A DNA stretch of 64,000 bases, taken from contig NZ_JAUYVM010000017.1 of the NCBI RefSeq assembly GCF_030689305.1, positions 1 to 64,000 on the forward strand. The letters run 5' to 3'. Of this stretch, positions 26,559 through 35,936 are shown one piece after another. The DNA comes from Vibrio penaeicida. GTDB taxonomy: Bacteria > Pseudomonadota > Gammaproteobacteria > Enterobacterales > Vibrionaceae. The position numbers and the translations under genes were made by a program. Each line of letters opens with the position of its first letter. Position 1 is the stretch's first letter. Under the pieces are notes generated by a model. That model made no database searches, was not told the DNA's origin, and saw nothing but the letters and a program-made list of their open reading frames with translations.

Positions 26559-27782
26559 TTATTTACCTGACACCAAATTGTTGAGCTCTAACAGTGGCAT
26601 AAGTGTCGCCACCACAATGAACAAAACAATGCCGGCCATGCAAACAATCAATAGTGGTTCAAATACCCCTAAAGCCATGTTGACCTGAGATTCAAAATCT
26701 CGGTCTTGATTGTCCGCAGCACGTGTCAACATTTGCTCAAGCTCACCACTTTGCTCTCCACTGGCGATCATATGCAACATCATGGGTGGAAAAAGACGAG
26801 TTTGTTCCAAGGATTTTCTCAAACTGGCCCCTTCACGGACTTTATCCGCAGCCAACAAGACTTGTTCTTTTACAAACTGGTTACTCATTACGTCTACTGC
26901 GACTTTCATACCATCCAACAAAGGAATGGCGCTGGAAGTACAAATCGACAGTGTGCGTGCAAAACGAGAGGTATTAAGACTACGTGCTACTTTGCCAATA
27001 ACAGGTAATCCGAGGATCCAACGATCCCACTTTAAGCGAATAGACGGTTTTCGCAGTGCAGCTTGAAACAACACAATGCTGACCAGGGTCACCACAACCA
27101 AAACCACGCCCCAGTTCAGAACAAAGTTACTTGCCAGTAATAGAAATTCAGTGGATGCAGGCAGCTTTTGTCCCATTTGGACAAATTGGTCGACAATTTT
27201 AGGAACCACGGTCGCGAGAAGAAAAGCGATAACAGACACCGCGATCAACGTCAGCATGACAGGGTAAATCATGGCTTGTTGAAGCTTAGAGCGCATCTTC
27301 TGACGGTTTTCTGCGTAGTCGGCAAGGCGGTCTAACACCGTATCTAAATGCCCTGATTTCTCACCCGCAGCTACCATCGCTCGGAAAAGGTCATCAAACA
27401 CATGTGGGTAATCACCTAAACTGTCTGAAAGCGTATACCCTTCAACAACTCGAGAACGAACTGCCACCATCATGGAGCGAATATGCGCTTTTTCGGTTTG
27501 TTCCGCGACGGCTTTCAAACACTCTTCTAGAGGCATTCCTGCCTGAACGAGTGTTGATAGTTGACGAGTCAGTAATGCTAAGTCGTTGGTGCTGATCCCA
27601 CGCTTGAAAGAGAAACCAGACGAAGAGGCTTTCGCTTCTTTTGCTTTTGTTTCAATAACTTCAACAGGAATCAAGCCTTGTTCTTTTAACTTTTGACGAA
27701 CTTGGCGTGCGTTATCCCCTTCGATAACACCTTTTTTCTGTTTTCCCTTAGCATCCAGAGCTTTGTATTCAAATGCCGCCAT
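26559..27782 (-). CDS. epsF: Type II secretion inner-membrane platform protein F
   Basis: 407 aa. Two tandem T2SSF cytoplasmic domains with three membrane helices (about 172-192, 222-242, 375-397). It anchors the assembly platform and couples EpsE to the pseudopilus. Shares one base with epsE (TAATG). Confidence 0.96.
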   Translation of the reverse strand: MAAFEYKALDAKGKQKKGVIEGDNARQVRQKLKEQGLIPVEVIETKAKEAKASSSGFSFKRGISTNDLALLTRQLSTLVQAGMPLEECLKAVAEQTEKAHIRSMMVAVRSRVVEGYTLSDSLGDYPHVFDDLFRAMVAAGEKSGHLDTVLDRLADYAENRQKMRSKLQQAMIYPVMLTLIAVSVIAFLLATVVPKIVDQFVQMGQKLPASTEFLLLASNFVLNWGVVLVVVTLVSIVLFQAALRKPSIRLKWDRWILGLPVIGKVARSLNTSRFARTLSICTSSAIPLLDGMKVAVDVMSNQFVKEQVLLAADKVREGASLRKSLEQTRLFPPMMLHMIASGEQSGELEQMLTRAADNQDRDFESQVNMALGVFEPLLIVCMAGIVLFIVVATLMPLLELNNLVSGK

Positions 27783-29287
27783 TATACTTCCTTGGTCACT
27801 CGCATGACTTCTTCAAGGGTCGTTTTCCCTTGGCGGACCTTACTCAAACCATCATCACGAATACTTGGTGTGGCACCACGTACATGTTTCTCAATGGCTT
27901 GTTCTCCGGCTTCACTGTGGATCAACTCTTGAACGTCATCATCGATAACCAATAATTCATGGATACCAGTACGCCCACGATAACCTTTAAAGTTACACGA
28001 TTCACAACCGCACGCTTTGTACAACGTGAGGGGCTCAGATTCGGTCAGGCTAAACAGCTTTTTCTGCTCTTTATCCGCTTCATATGGCTGCTTACAATCA
28101 GGGCAAAGTGTACGAACCAGTCTCTGTGCTAGAACACCCAGTAGAGAAGACGAAATCAAGAACGGTTCGATGCCCATATCACGCAATCGCGTAATCGCAC
28201 CTACAGCAGTATTGGTGTGTAAAGTCGACATCACTAAGTGACCCGTTAATGATGCTTGAACACCAATTTGGGCAGTCTCTAAGTCACGTATTTCCCCGAC
28301 CATCACAACATCGGGATCCTGACGAAGAATTGCACGTAAGCCACGGGCAAACGTCATGTCTACTTTCGGGTTCACCTGAGTCTGACCGATACCGTCGATG
28401 TCAAATTCAATCGGATCTTCCACCGTCAAGATATTGCTCTCAGTGCTGTTCAGCTCTTGAAGACCTGCATACAAGGTGGTGGATTTACCTGAACCCGTAG
28501 GACCGGTGACCAAAATGATACCGTGAGGACGTTTGATCAGAGTTTGGAAGCCATCATGGTTGCGAGGCGTCATGCCAAGGCTATGTAAATCAAGGCGAGT
28601 CGCGTTTTTATCAAGAAGACGCATAACTACTCGCTCACCGTGTGATGATGGCATAGTCGACACACGAACATCGACAGCTCGTCCACCTATTCGCAGTGAA
28701 ATTCGACCATCTTGAGGAACCCGCTTCTCCGCAATATCCAATTTCGCCATAACCTTAACGCGAGAAACCAGCAGTGGTGCTAGCTTTCGGCTTGGCGCAA
28801 GAACTTCACGCAAAACACCATCTACACGGAAGCGAATGGAAAGAGATTTTTCGAAGGTTTCGATGTGAATATCCGACGCGCCTTCTTTGATCGCTTCGCC
28901 TAGCATGGCGTTAATCAATTTGATGATTGGCGCATCATCTTCTGATTCCAACAAGTCTTCATTTTGTGGCAGCTCTTCAGCCAACGAGAAGAAATCGTCG
29001 TTGTCGGCACCAATATCTTCCATTAATTGACGCGCTTCGGAAGAATCTCGTTGATACAACTCGGTCAATTTGCTTTCAAAATCTTGAGCGGCAAGAGCAA
29101 CAGGAATGAATGATTTTCTAACCACTCGACGTACTTCAGTGAGTACGTCAAGTGCTAAGGGTTCTACATAATAAAGGCTAGGTAAAGCACCCGGCTGAGT
29201 GGCGACTTCCATCGCCACTTTATGTCGGTTAGCAAAAGCAAAAGGTAAGCGAACAAAGCCTTCAGAAACGACCAGCGTATCCGCCAT
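27782..29287 (-). CDS. epsE: Type II secretion ATPase E
   Basis: 501 aa. N-terminal EpsL-binding domain, Walker A GPTGSGKST (near 265), an Asp-box/Walker B region around GEIRDLETA, and the four-cysteine zinc domain (CPDC ... CESC, about 398-430). Cytoplasmic ATPase that powers pseudopilus growth. One-base overlaps with both epsD and epsF. Confidence 0.97.
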   Translation of the reverse strand: MADTLVVSEGFVRLPFAFANRHKVAMEVATQPGALPSLYYVEPLALDVLTEVRRVVRKSFIPVALAAQDFESKLTELYQRDSSEARQLMEDIGADNDDFFSLAEELPQNEDLLESEDDAPIIKLINAMLGEAIKEGASDIHIETFEKSLSIRFRVDGVLREVLAPSRKLAPLLVSRVKVMAKLDIAEKRVPQDGRISLRIGGRAVDVRVSTMPSSHGERVVMRLLDKNATRLDLHSLGMTPRNHDGFQTLIKRPHGIILVTGPTGSGKSTTLYAGLQELNSTESNILTVEDPIEFDIDGIGQTQVNPKVDMTFARGLRAILRQDPDVVMVGEIRDLETAQIGVQASLTGHLVMSTLHTNTAVGAITRLRDMGIEPFLISSSLLGVLAQRLVRTLCPDCKQPYEADKEQKKLFSLTESEPLTLYKACGCESCNFKGYRGRTGIHELLVIDDDVQELIHSEAGEQAIEKHVRGATPSIRDDGLSKVRQGKTTLEEVMRVTKEV

Positions 29288-31317
29288 TATTTCGCCTCCA
29301 GCTGCTCAATGAATGCTCGCAATTCTTCAGGGTGGCGAATATCTTCACCATACTTAGGAAGGACAGGAACAAATTCATCACTCAGTAATTTCAGACCTTC
29401 TTCTGCTTTAAGAAGTTGCTCGGCACGAATGTAGTTGTATTTGCGCTGGCTAATGCCATCGGCAGTTACGCCATCTCGAATAATGGTTGGCTTGATAAAG
29501 ACCATCAGGTTTTTCTTGGATACTTTTGTGCTGGTTGATTTGAACAAATGCCCAAGTATCGGAATGTCACCAAGTAATGGCACTTTCGCTTCACTCTCCA
29601 AAGCGCGTTCGTCGATCAAACCACCAAGTACCAACATTTGACCATCTTGAATCATTACCGACGTGTTAAGTTGACGCTTAGCGAATCGTACATCGACCGC
29701 TCCATCTGCACCCAATACATTCGACACTTCTTGTTCAATGGTTAATTGAACTGAATCGCCTTCGTTGATTTGCGGAACCACTTTCAGTTTGATACCGACT
29801 TCTTTTCGTTCAACCGTACTGAATGGGTTGTCATTGTTAGATCCAGTAGCAGAACCAGTCAAAACAGGCACTTCTTCACCAACAACGAATGACGCTTCAC
29901 CGTTATCCATTACTGTAATGCTTGGGGAAGAAAGAATGTTCGAATTGGAATCACTTGAAACAGCACTCACTAGCGCAGTCCAATCACCAGCGATAAAACT
30001 AAGCGCGGCACCATTCACACCACCAAGCGCTTTAGCAAGGGTATCGTAGCTACCTTTAGTGGTGGTGGTTTCATTTCGCAAAAACTCCCCATCGGAGTTA
30101 TACACCGCTTTTGTCTCAGTAGTATCTTTGGCTTCTTCTAAGCCAACCATAACACTGCCAATAGACGCTCCGGAATTCGCAAACTGTACAGCAGCACCAG
30201 TAGTTAAGTTACCCCACTGAACACCAAGGTTAGCGCCATCGCCTTCATCTAACTCCACGATCATGGCTTCGATAAGAACTTGGGCACGACGAATGTCCAA
30301 TTGGGAAATCACATCTTCGATGGCACGCATAATATCTGGCGGAGCCGTTACGACCAGTGCATTGGTACCAACGTGAGCAGAGATCATGACTTCGTTACGC
30401 GCTTTTGCGCCACCGCCACCTTGAGCTCCGCCTTGCTTTTCAGCTTGCAGATTGTCGGAAACACCTTTAAGTACATCAACGAGGTCTTCCGCTTTGGCGT
30501 ACTTAAGGTAGACAACTCGGTTATTGCCTTTGGTTGCCATTTCAACATCCAGCTGCATGATAAGCTTGCGTAGGCGTTTACGAACCTGCGGATCACCCGA
30601 TATAAGAATCGAGTTAGTGCGCTCATCCGCCACTAGTTTAGGTTCTAGGAAAGCGGGGGTATTTTTCTGAGCCGTTGATTTGTTCAATGCCTCAACAATA
30701 CGAACCATTTCAGCCGCAGATGCATTTCTAAGCTCTACAACTTCAATTTCTTTGTCACCGGCTCGGTCAACACGTTCGATAATTTCAGCAAGGCGGTTAA
30801 CAACAGCCGCACGACCTGTGATCAAAATGATATTCGCAGGGTCATAGTGCACGACGTTACCCGCACCTGCATTGTCATTTAGCTGACGTAATAATGGAGA
30901 AAGTTCTCTTACGGATACATTTCGCACTGCCACAACTCGCGTGATAACGGCATCGCCTTGTACACGAGTCTCGTCCCCAACAACGGGAATAGCAGCCGTC
31001 TTGGCATCTTTATCACGTACGATCTTGAGTACGCCATTTTCCATTTCAACCGCTGCAAAGCCGTATACTTCCAAAACATTTAGGAAAAAGTGGTAGTACT
31101 GCTCTTCATTCAACACGTCATAACTTCGAACATCGATTTTTCCTCGAATTGCCGGATCGACAATGATGGTTTTTTCGAGGTTACGTCCAACAATATTGAT
31201 GAACTCTTTAATATCGGTTCCCTTGAAACTGGCACTAAACTCACTTGCCACCAACACTGGTGACCATGCAAGGCTACCAGCAAGCAACCAGGTTCCTTTG
31301 TTTAACCACTGTTTCAC
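29287..31317 (-). CDS. epsD: Type II secretion secretin D
   Basis: About 676 aa from the GTG at 31317, which has GGGAG six bases upstream and directly begins the signal peptide; an ATG eight codons earlier is possible. N0-N3 periplasmic rings, a Gly-rich segment (about 300-310), then the secretin core with VPLLGDIPILGHLF and a C-terminal S domain. It forms the 15-fold outer-membrane channel. Confidence 0.96.
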   Translation of the reverse strand: MKQWLNKGTWLLAGSLAWSPVLVASEFSASFKGTDIKEFINIVGRNLEKTIIVDPAIRGKIDVRSYDVLNEEQYYHFFLNVLEVYGFAAVEMENGVLKIVRDKDAKTAAIPVVGDETRVQGDAVITRVVAVRNVSVRELSPLLRQLNDNAGAGNVVHYDPANIILITGRAAVVNRLAEIIERVDRAGDKEIEVVELRNASAAEMVRIVEALNKSTAQKNTPAFLEPKLVADERTNSILISGDPQVRKRLRKLIMQLDVEMATKGNNRVVYLKYAKAEDLVDVLKGVSDNLQAEKQGGAQGGGGAKARNEVMISAHVGTNALVVTAPPDIMRAIEDVISQLDIRRAQVLIEAMIVELDEGDGANLGVQWGNLTTGAAVQFANSGASIGSVMVGLEEAKDTTETKAVYNSDGEFLRNETTTTKGSYDTLAKALGGVNGAALSFIAGDWTALVSAVSSDSNSNILSSPSITVMDNGEASFVVGEEVPVLTGSATGSNNDNPFSTVERKEVGIKLKVVPQINEGDSVQLTIEQEVSNVLGADGAVDVRFAKRQLNTSVMIQDGQMLVLGGLIDERALESEAKVPLLGDIPILGHLFKSTSTKVSKKNLMVFIKPTIIRDGVTADGISQRKYNYIRAEQLLKAEEGLKLLSDEFVPVLPKYGEDIRHPEELRAFIEQLEAK

Positions 31318-31359
31318 GTGATACTCCCACTCATACCCCAACGCAGTTCTGCGTCGGTT

Positions 31360-32298
31360 TTAAAACTCAATAAAGATTTCGTGCCTTTGACCGTCGCGCT
31401 CGACTGTCAGGTTCAATTCCGTCATATCAGATATACTTTGCCATACTTTTCCCATGGCAGAAGGGTCACTCAGATCCGCTCCATTAAGTTGCGTCGCTAT
31501 ATCGCCTTCTTTTAATCCTACCGCATCAAACAAATCTCTTTGGCTACCAGGCCCCACTCTATACCCAACAATATCGCCTTCTCTTCTGACCTGAGAAAGA
31601 CGAATGTATTGCATTATTTGTTGAGGGTTTTGAGAAATTTCGCGTCTGATCTGCTCAATTTCGTTAACACCTGGAAAGCTTCCGACATCTGAATCGGATG
31701 GTGGCGGTGGTTCTGATGCATTTTGTTGTGCCAGTTTGCTGTATTCGACACCTTCTAGCATCAAAGTTTCATCCTGCCCCTGATTATCGATAATGACACG
31801 ATCAACCAATACCCCTTTCAATGAAGCGCGTGTGCCTTCGATCTGCTCACCAATACCATACGTTTGTTGCTGGCCTCGGTTAGCGATGACAGCCAAACTG
31901 CTGTCTATTGAGGAGCTTGCAACCACTCCAACCAAAACCAAACTTAAACGAGTTTTGGGTGCGTCTTTCACGACAGGCTTTGGCTTAGGTTTTGCCACTG
32001 GTTTATCAGAGTAACGACCGAATAGATGAGCATCGAGCAAAGAAGCGATGGCATCACCCGACGCCGCTTCGTTAGAGCCCGGACCAGCCTGTGTAGCCAC
32101 GGTTGTTGGTGACCAGCGGGTGACACCACTGTCTTGAGGGATTAACTGCCAACTAAGCTGCCCGACAATCCAAGCAGAGATGGCAATCAGCAATAATGTC
32201 AACCAGGCACTCAGCTTTCCTTGTTGTTTGACGATGAACGCCAGAAAAGCGGTGAACTTCTGATCTAATTGATATTTTTGCACCACCGAAGATGACAT
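31360..32298 (-). CDS. epsC: Type II secretion protein C
   Basis: 312 aa. One span (about 31-52), the homology region that binds the secretin N0 domain (TRLSLVLVGVVAS), and a C-terminal PDZ domain (about 215-310: GYRVGPGSQRDLFDAVGLKEGD). It links the inner platform to EpsD and takes part in substrate selection. First gene of the operon; the 259-bp gap upstream (32299-32557) to divergent hslR must hold the eps promoter. Confidence 0.95.
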   Translation of the reverse strand: MSSSVVQKYQLDQKFTAFLAFIVKQQGKLSAWLTLLLIAISAWIVGQLSWQLIPQDSGVTRWSPTTVATQAGPGSNEAASGDAIASLLDAHLFGRYSDKPVAKPKPKPVVKDAPKTRLSLVLVGVVASSSIDSSLAVIANRGQQQTYGIGEQIEGTRASLKGVLVDRVIIDNQGQDETLMLEGVEYSKLAQQNASEPPPPSDSDVGSFPGVNEIEQIRREISQNPQQIMQYIRLSQVRREGDIVGYRVGPGSQRDLFDAVGLKEGDIATQLNGADLSDPSAMGKVWQSISDMTELNLTVERDGQRHEIFIEF

Positions 32299-32557
32299 GT
32301 ATCATGCGCTCCCTGTATTAAAACTTCAGATATGTTAAGGCAGTCTGATAAATAAAAGTCAAAGCCTACACAAAGGCTTGCGCATTGTCATATAAATTGA
32401 TGGATACCAAATATCGTTCTTATAAAGATTAGCAACAATTCACATTAACAGACTTTAGACTGATTACGTTTCATCCCATTTTAGGTTGAAAACCCCCATA
32501 CTCGTCACCATTGTGTAAATAATGAGGCAAGTCAATCATTAGAGGCACGAATTTACT

Positions 32558-32947
32558 ATGAGTTCAAATACTGCCACGGTTAGGCTCGACAAATGGCTTT
32601 GGGCCGCTCGTTTCTACAAAACGCGATCTATCGCACGGAATATGGTTGATGGAGGAAAAGTCCATTATAATGGTCAACGTTCCAAGCCGAGCAAAATTGT
32701 CGAACTTGGTGCAACTATAGTGCTGAGACAGGGGCATGAAGAAAAAACGGTGATCATTGAAAAGATATCCGATCAACGTCGCGGCGCTCCAGAAGCTCAA
32801 CTGCTTTACCGAGAAACCGAAGACAGCCTTCTTAAACGTGAAGACAATGCACAAAAAAGAAAGCTGAATACCCTGTACAGCCCAAGCCCGGAAAGACGCC
32901 CGGATAAAAAACAGCGTCGAGACATCATTAAGTTCAAGAATCAATAA
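32558..32947 (+). CDS. hslR: Heat-shock ribosome-associated protein Hsp15
   Basis: 129 aa with an S4 RNA-binding domain (VRLDKWLWAARFYKTRSIAR, about 8-28). It binds free 50S subunits carrying nascent chains and helps recycle blocked ribosomes. Basic tail (RPDKKQRRDIIKFK). 17 bases before hslO in an apparent heat-shock operon. Confidence 0.95.
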   Translation: MSSNTATVRLDKWLWAARFYKTRSIARNMVDGGKVHYNGQRSKPSKIVELGATIVLRQGHEEKTVIIEKISDQRRGAPEAQLLYRETEDSLLKREDNAQKRKLNTLYSPSPERRPDKKQRRDIIKFKNQ

Positions 32948-32964
32948 ATGCTGGAGCTCCTCGC

Positions 32965-33840
32965 ATGGCAAACAACCAATTGCATCGCTACTTATTTGAA
33001 AATTTATCCGTTCGTGGCGAATTGGTACAACTGGATAGTACGTACCAAGAAATCATTTCAAGCAAGGAATACCCAGTACCGGTTAAAAACCTGTTGGGTG
33101 AGCTTCTCGTTGCCACAACGCTACTGACTGCCACTCTAAAATTCGAAGGGTCTATCACACTTCAATTGCAGGGTGATGGTCCTGTTCCGTTAGTCGTGAT
33201 CAATGGCGATCATGACCAGAAAGTTCGTGGAGTGGCTCGCTGGGAAGGCGACCTCGCCGATGACGCAACGCTGCATCAATTGATAGGCAAAGGTCACCTC
33301 GTGATCACCATTGCTCCTAAGCAAGGCGAGCGTTACCAAGGTGTGGTCGGTCTAGAAGGGGAAACGTTGTCGGAAGTTCTTGAAGTGTATTTTCAACGCT
33401 CTGAACAGCTTCAAACTCGTCTATGGTTCCGCCTTGGTGAGCATGAAGGTAAAGCACATGCAGCAGGTATGTTGTTGCAAACCATACCAGATGGCACTGG
33501 TTCGGCGAATGATTTTGAGCACCTAGAGCAACTCACCGACACGGTGAAAAATGAAGAGTTGTTTGGATTGCCAGCTAACGATGTACTTTATCGTCTTTAT
33601 AACCAAGAGAAGGTACAACTATTCAAGGCGCAGCCAGTCGAGTTTTTCTGTGGTTGTTCGCGTGAAAGAAGTGGCGCTGCCATTATCACAGTTTCACGAG
33701 ATGAAATTAATGACATTTTAGCGACTGAAGGATCCGTTTCTTTACATTGTGATTACTGCGGCACGGATTACTCGTTTAACGAAGATGACGTATCTGAGCT
33801 TTATGAGCAAGCCACTGACAGCAACGATACCCTTCATTAA
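32965..33840 (+). CDS. hslO: Redox-regulated chaperone Hsp33
   Basis: 291 aa. The C-terminal zinc switch is present: CGC (about 229-231) and CDYC (about 262-265). Oxidation of these cysteines releases zinc and activates holdase function. Cytoplasmic. The hslR-hslO-pckA order is as in E. coli. Confidence 0.97.
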   Translation: MANNQLHRYLFENLSVRGELVQLDSTYQEIISSKEYPVPVKNLLGELLVATTLLTATLKFEGSITLQLQGDGPVPLVVINGDHDQKVRGVARWEGDLADDATLHQLIGKGHLVITIAPKQGERYQGVVGLEGETLSEVLEVYFQRSEQLQTRLWFRLGEHEGKAHAAGMLLQTIPDGTGSANDFEHLEQLTDTVKNEELFGLPANDVLYRLYNQEKVQLFKAQPVEFFCGCSRERSGAAIITVSRDEINDILATEGSVSLHCDYCGTDYSFNEDDVSELYEQATDSNDTLH

Positions 33841-33883
33841 TCCATTATTTTTCACGCTTTAATAAGCACTTAGAATACTTTCT

Positions 33884-33911
33884 AAAAGCCAGCTCAATGC
33901 TGGCTTTTTTA
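33884..33911 (+). terminator. Intrinsic terminator after hslO
   Basis: AAAAGCCAGC-tcaat-GCTGGCTTTTTT. Confidence 0.92.
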
Positions 33912-33954
33912 ATGCCTTTTCGCTACTAAAACACGCATTTATATCACCGTACGC

Positions 33955-34009
33955 TATACTTATTTTTGTCAAAGTATTAATACTTTTGATCTAGCGCAAA
34001 GGATTGCGC
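33955..34009 (+). promoter_or_regulatory. Probable pckA promoter with downstream palindrome
   Basis: A -10 like TATACT lies at 33955-33960. A perfect 16-bp palindrome AAAGTATTAATACTTT follows at 33971-33986, and a GCGCAA-agga-TTGCGC hairpin at 33994-34009. The palindrome would sit at about +4 to +20, a classic repressor position. The long 34010-34184 leader shows no other structure and no convincing gene. Confidence 0.45.
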
Positions 34010-34184
34010 GAGCGATAAAATGAGCAAGCCAAACTGTGACAAGAGTGTAAAAACCCCACTCACCTCAGGGATAAAATATTCAACAAGACCTGAGATGAGA
34101 GTTGCTCAAAGTTGCCAAAGTGGTGAGCAGAAAACTATAAATAATTACAAAACCCCTACAATTTATACCCTACAAGGAGCACCT

Positions 34185-35810
34185 ATGACCGTTATGGAAC
34201 ATACAAAGGCTGCACACATCGATCTTACCCGACACGGAATCACTGGCGTGACTGAGGTTTTGCGTAACCCAAGTTATGAGCAGTTGTTTGAAGAAGAAAC
34301 ACGCCCAGAGCTTGAAGGCTACGAAAAAGGTACAGTTACAGAACTTGGTGCCGTTGCTGTCGACACTGGTATTTTTACTGGTCGCTCACCGAAAGATAAA
34401 TACATCGTTAAAGACGAGACGACCAAAGACACTCTATGGTGGTCAGATCAAGGGAAAAATGACAACAAGCCGATTACCCAAGAAACATGGAATGAGCTAA
34501 GAGATTTGGTGACAGACCAGCTTTCAGGTAAGCGTCTTTTTGTTATTGATGGTTTTTGCGGTGCCAACCCTGATACTCGCTTAAGTGTTCGAATCATTAC
34601 AGAAGTTGCATGGCAGGCCCACTTCGTAAAAAACATGTTCATTCGTCCTACCGATGAAGAACTTGCCTCGTTCGAGCCAGATTTTGTTGTTATGAATGGA
34701 GCGAAGACAACCAATCCTAATTGGGAAGCCCAAGGTCTGAACTCCGAGAACTTCGTCGCTTTCAACCTTACAGAGCGTGTGCAAATCATCGGAGGCACAT
34801 GGTACGGCGGCGAAATGAAGAAAGGAATGTTTGCCGTAATGAACTACCTTCTTCCTTTGCAAGGTATAGCGTCTATGCACTGCAGTGCTAACGTTGGCAA
34901 AGAAGGAGATGTCGCCGTGTTCTTCGGTTTATCAGGTACGGGTAAAACGACCTTATCAACCGATCCTAAACGCGAACTTATTGGGGACGATGAGCACGGC
35001 TGGGACGATGACGGTATCTTCAATTTCGAAGGAGGCTGTTACGCCAAAACGATTCGTCTATCCAAAGAAGCGGAGCCCGATATTTTCAATGCTATTCGCC
35101 GTGATGCTTTGTTGGAAAACGTGACCGTTCGCGCTGATGGATCTATCGACTTTGATGATGGCTCCAAGACTGAAAACACACGAGTTTCTTACCCAATTCA
35201 CCACATCGATAATATTGTTAAACCAGTATCGAAAGCAGGTCACGCGCAGAAAGTTATTTTCCTTACTGCTGATGCTTTTGGTGTTCTTCCTCCAGTATCG
35301 AAGCTGACACCAGAGCAAACGAAGTACCACTTCTTGTCTGGATTCACAGCAAAACTGGCAGGTACAGAGCGCGGTATCACCGAACCTACGCCAACATTCT
35401 CTGCTGCATTTGGCGCTGCATTCTTAACATTGCACCCAACTCAGTACGCTGAAGTGCTGGTGAAACGTATGGAAGCCGCTGGTGCGGAAGCTTATCTCGT
35501 CAACACTGGTTGGAATGGAACAGGCGAACGAATTTCGATTCAAGACACTCGCGGAATCATCGATGCGATTCTAGATGGCTCGATTGACCACGCAGATACG
35601 AAAGTCATTCCAGTCTTCAACCTTGAAGTGCCAACCGCTTTACATGGTGTTGATACAGGCATTCTTGATCCTCGTGACACATACACCGATCCGCTTCAGT
35701 GGGATAGCAAAGCCGAAGATTTAGCCAATCGCTTTATCAATAACTTTGCCCAATACACAGACAATGATGAAGGTAAGTCATTAGTTGCGGCGGGTCCTCA
35801 ACTCGGTTAA
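34185..35810 (+). CDS. pckA: Phosphoenolpyruvate carboxykinase (ATP)
   Basis: 541 aa from the ATG at 34185, which has AAGGAG nine bases upstream; an in-frame start 165 bases earlier would add a non-homologous tail. Converts oxaloacetate and ATP to PEP and CO2 in gluconeogenesis. P-loop GLSGTGKTTLS (near 245), metal/substrate motif GDDEHGWDD, RTSP-type region TGRSPKDKYIV. E. coli pckA is controlled by CRP. Confidence 0.97.
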   Translation: MTVMEHTKAAHIDLTRHGITGVTEVLRNPSYEQLFEEETRPELEGYEKGTVTELGAVAVDTGIFTGRSPKDKYIVKDETTKDTLWWSDQGKNDNKPITQETWNELRDLVTDQLSGKRLFVIDGFCGANPDTRLSVRIITEVAWQAHFVKNMFIRPTDEELASFEPDFVVMNGAKTTNPNWEAQGLNSENFVAFNLTERVQIIGGTWYGGEMKKGMFAVMNYLLPLQGIASMHCSANVGKEGDVAVFFGLSGTGKTTLSTDPKRELIGDDEHGWDDDGIFNFEGGCYAKTIRLSKEAEPDIFNAIRRDALLENVTVRADGSIDFDDGSKTENTRVSYPIHHIDNIVKPVSKAGHAQKVIFLTADAFGVLPPVSKLTPEQTKYHFLSGFTAKLAGTERGITEPTPTFSAAFGAAFLTLHPTQYAEVLVKRMEAAGAEAYLVNTGWNGTGERISIQDTRGIIDAILDGSIDHADTKVIPVFNLEVPTALHGVDTGILDPRDTYTDPLQWDSKAEDLANRFINNFAQYTDNDEGKSLVAAGPQLG

Positions 35811-35848
35811 TGCTTACGAAAGTGGATTAAAGTAGCAAATCCATTACC

Positions 35849-35875
35849 AAGCCCCTCTTTCGAGGGGCTTTTTAT
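35849..35875 (+). terminator. Intrinsic terminator after pckA
   Basis: AAGCCCCTC-tttc-GAGGGGCTT then TTTATT. Confidence 0.92.
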
Positions 35876-35936
35876 TGAATCCAATCGATAATTGAGCCAA
35901 TCTGAAAGCTGGATTGAGGAATATGGAACAAGGAAG

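Noticed and set aside
34020..34184. 55-residue N-terminal extension of PckA
   Set aside because: No homology to the family, and a strong Shine-Dalgarno precedes the ATG at 34185.
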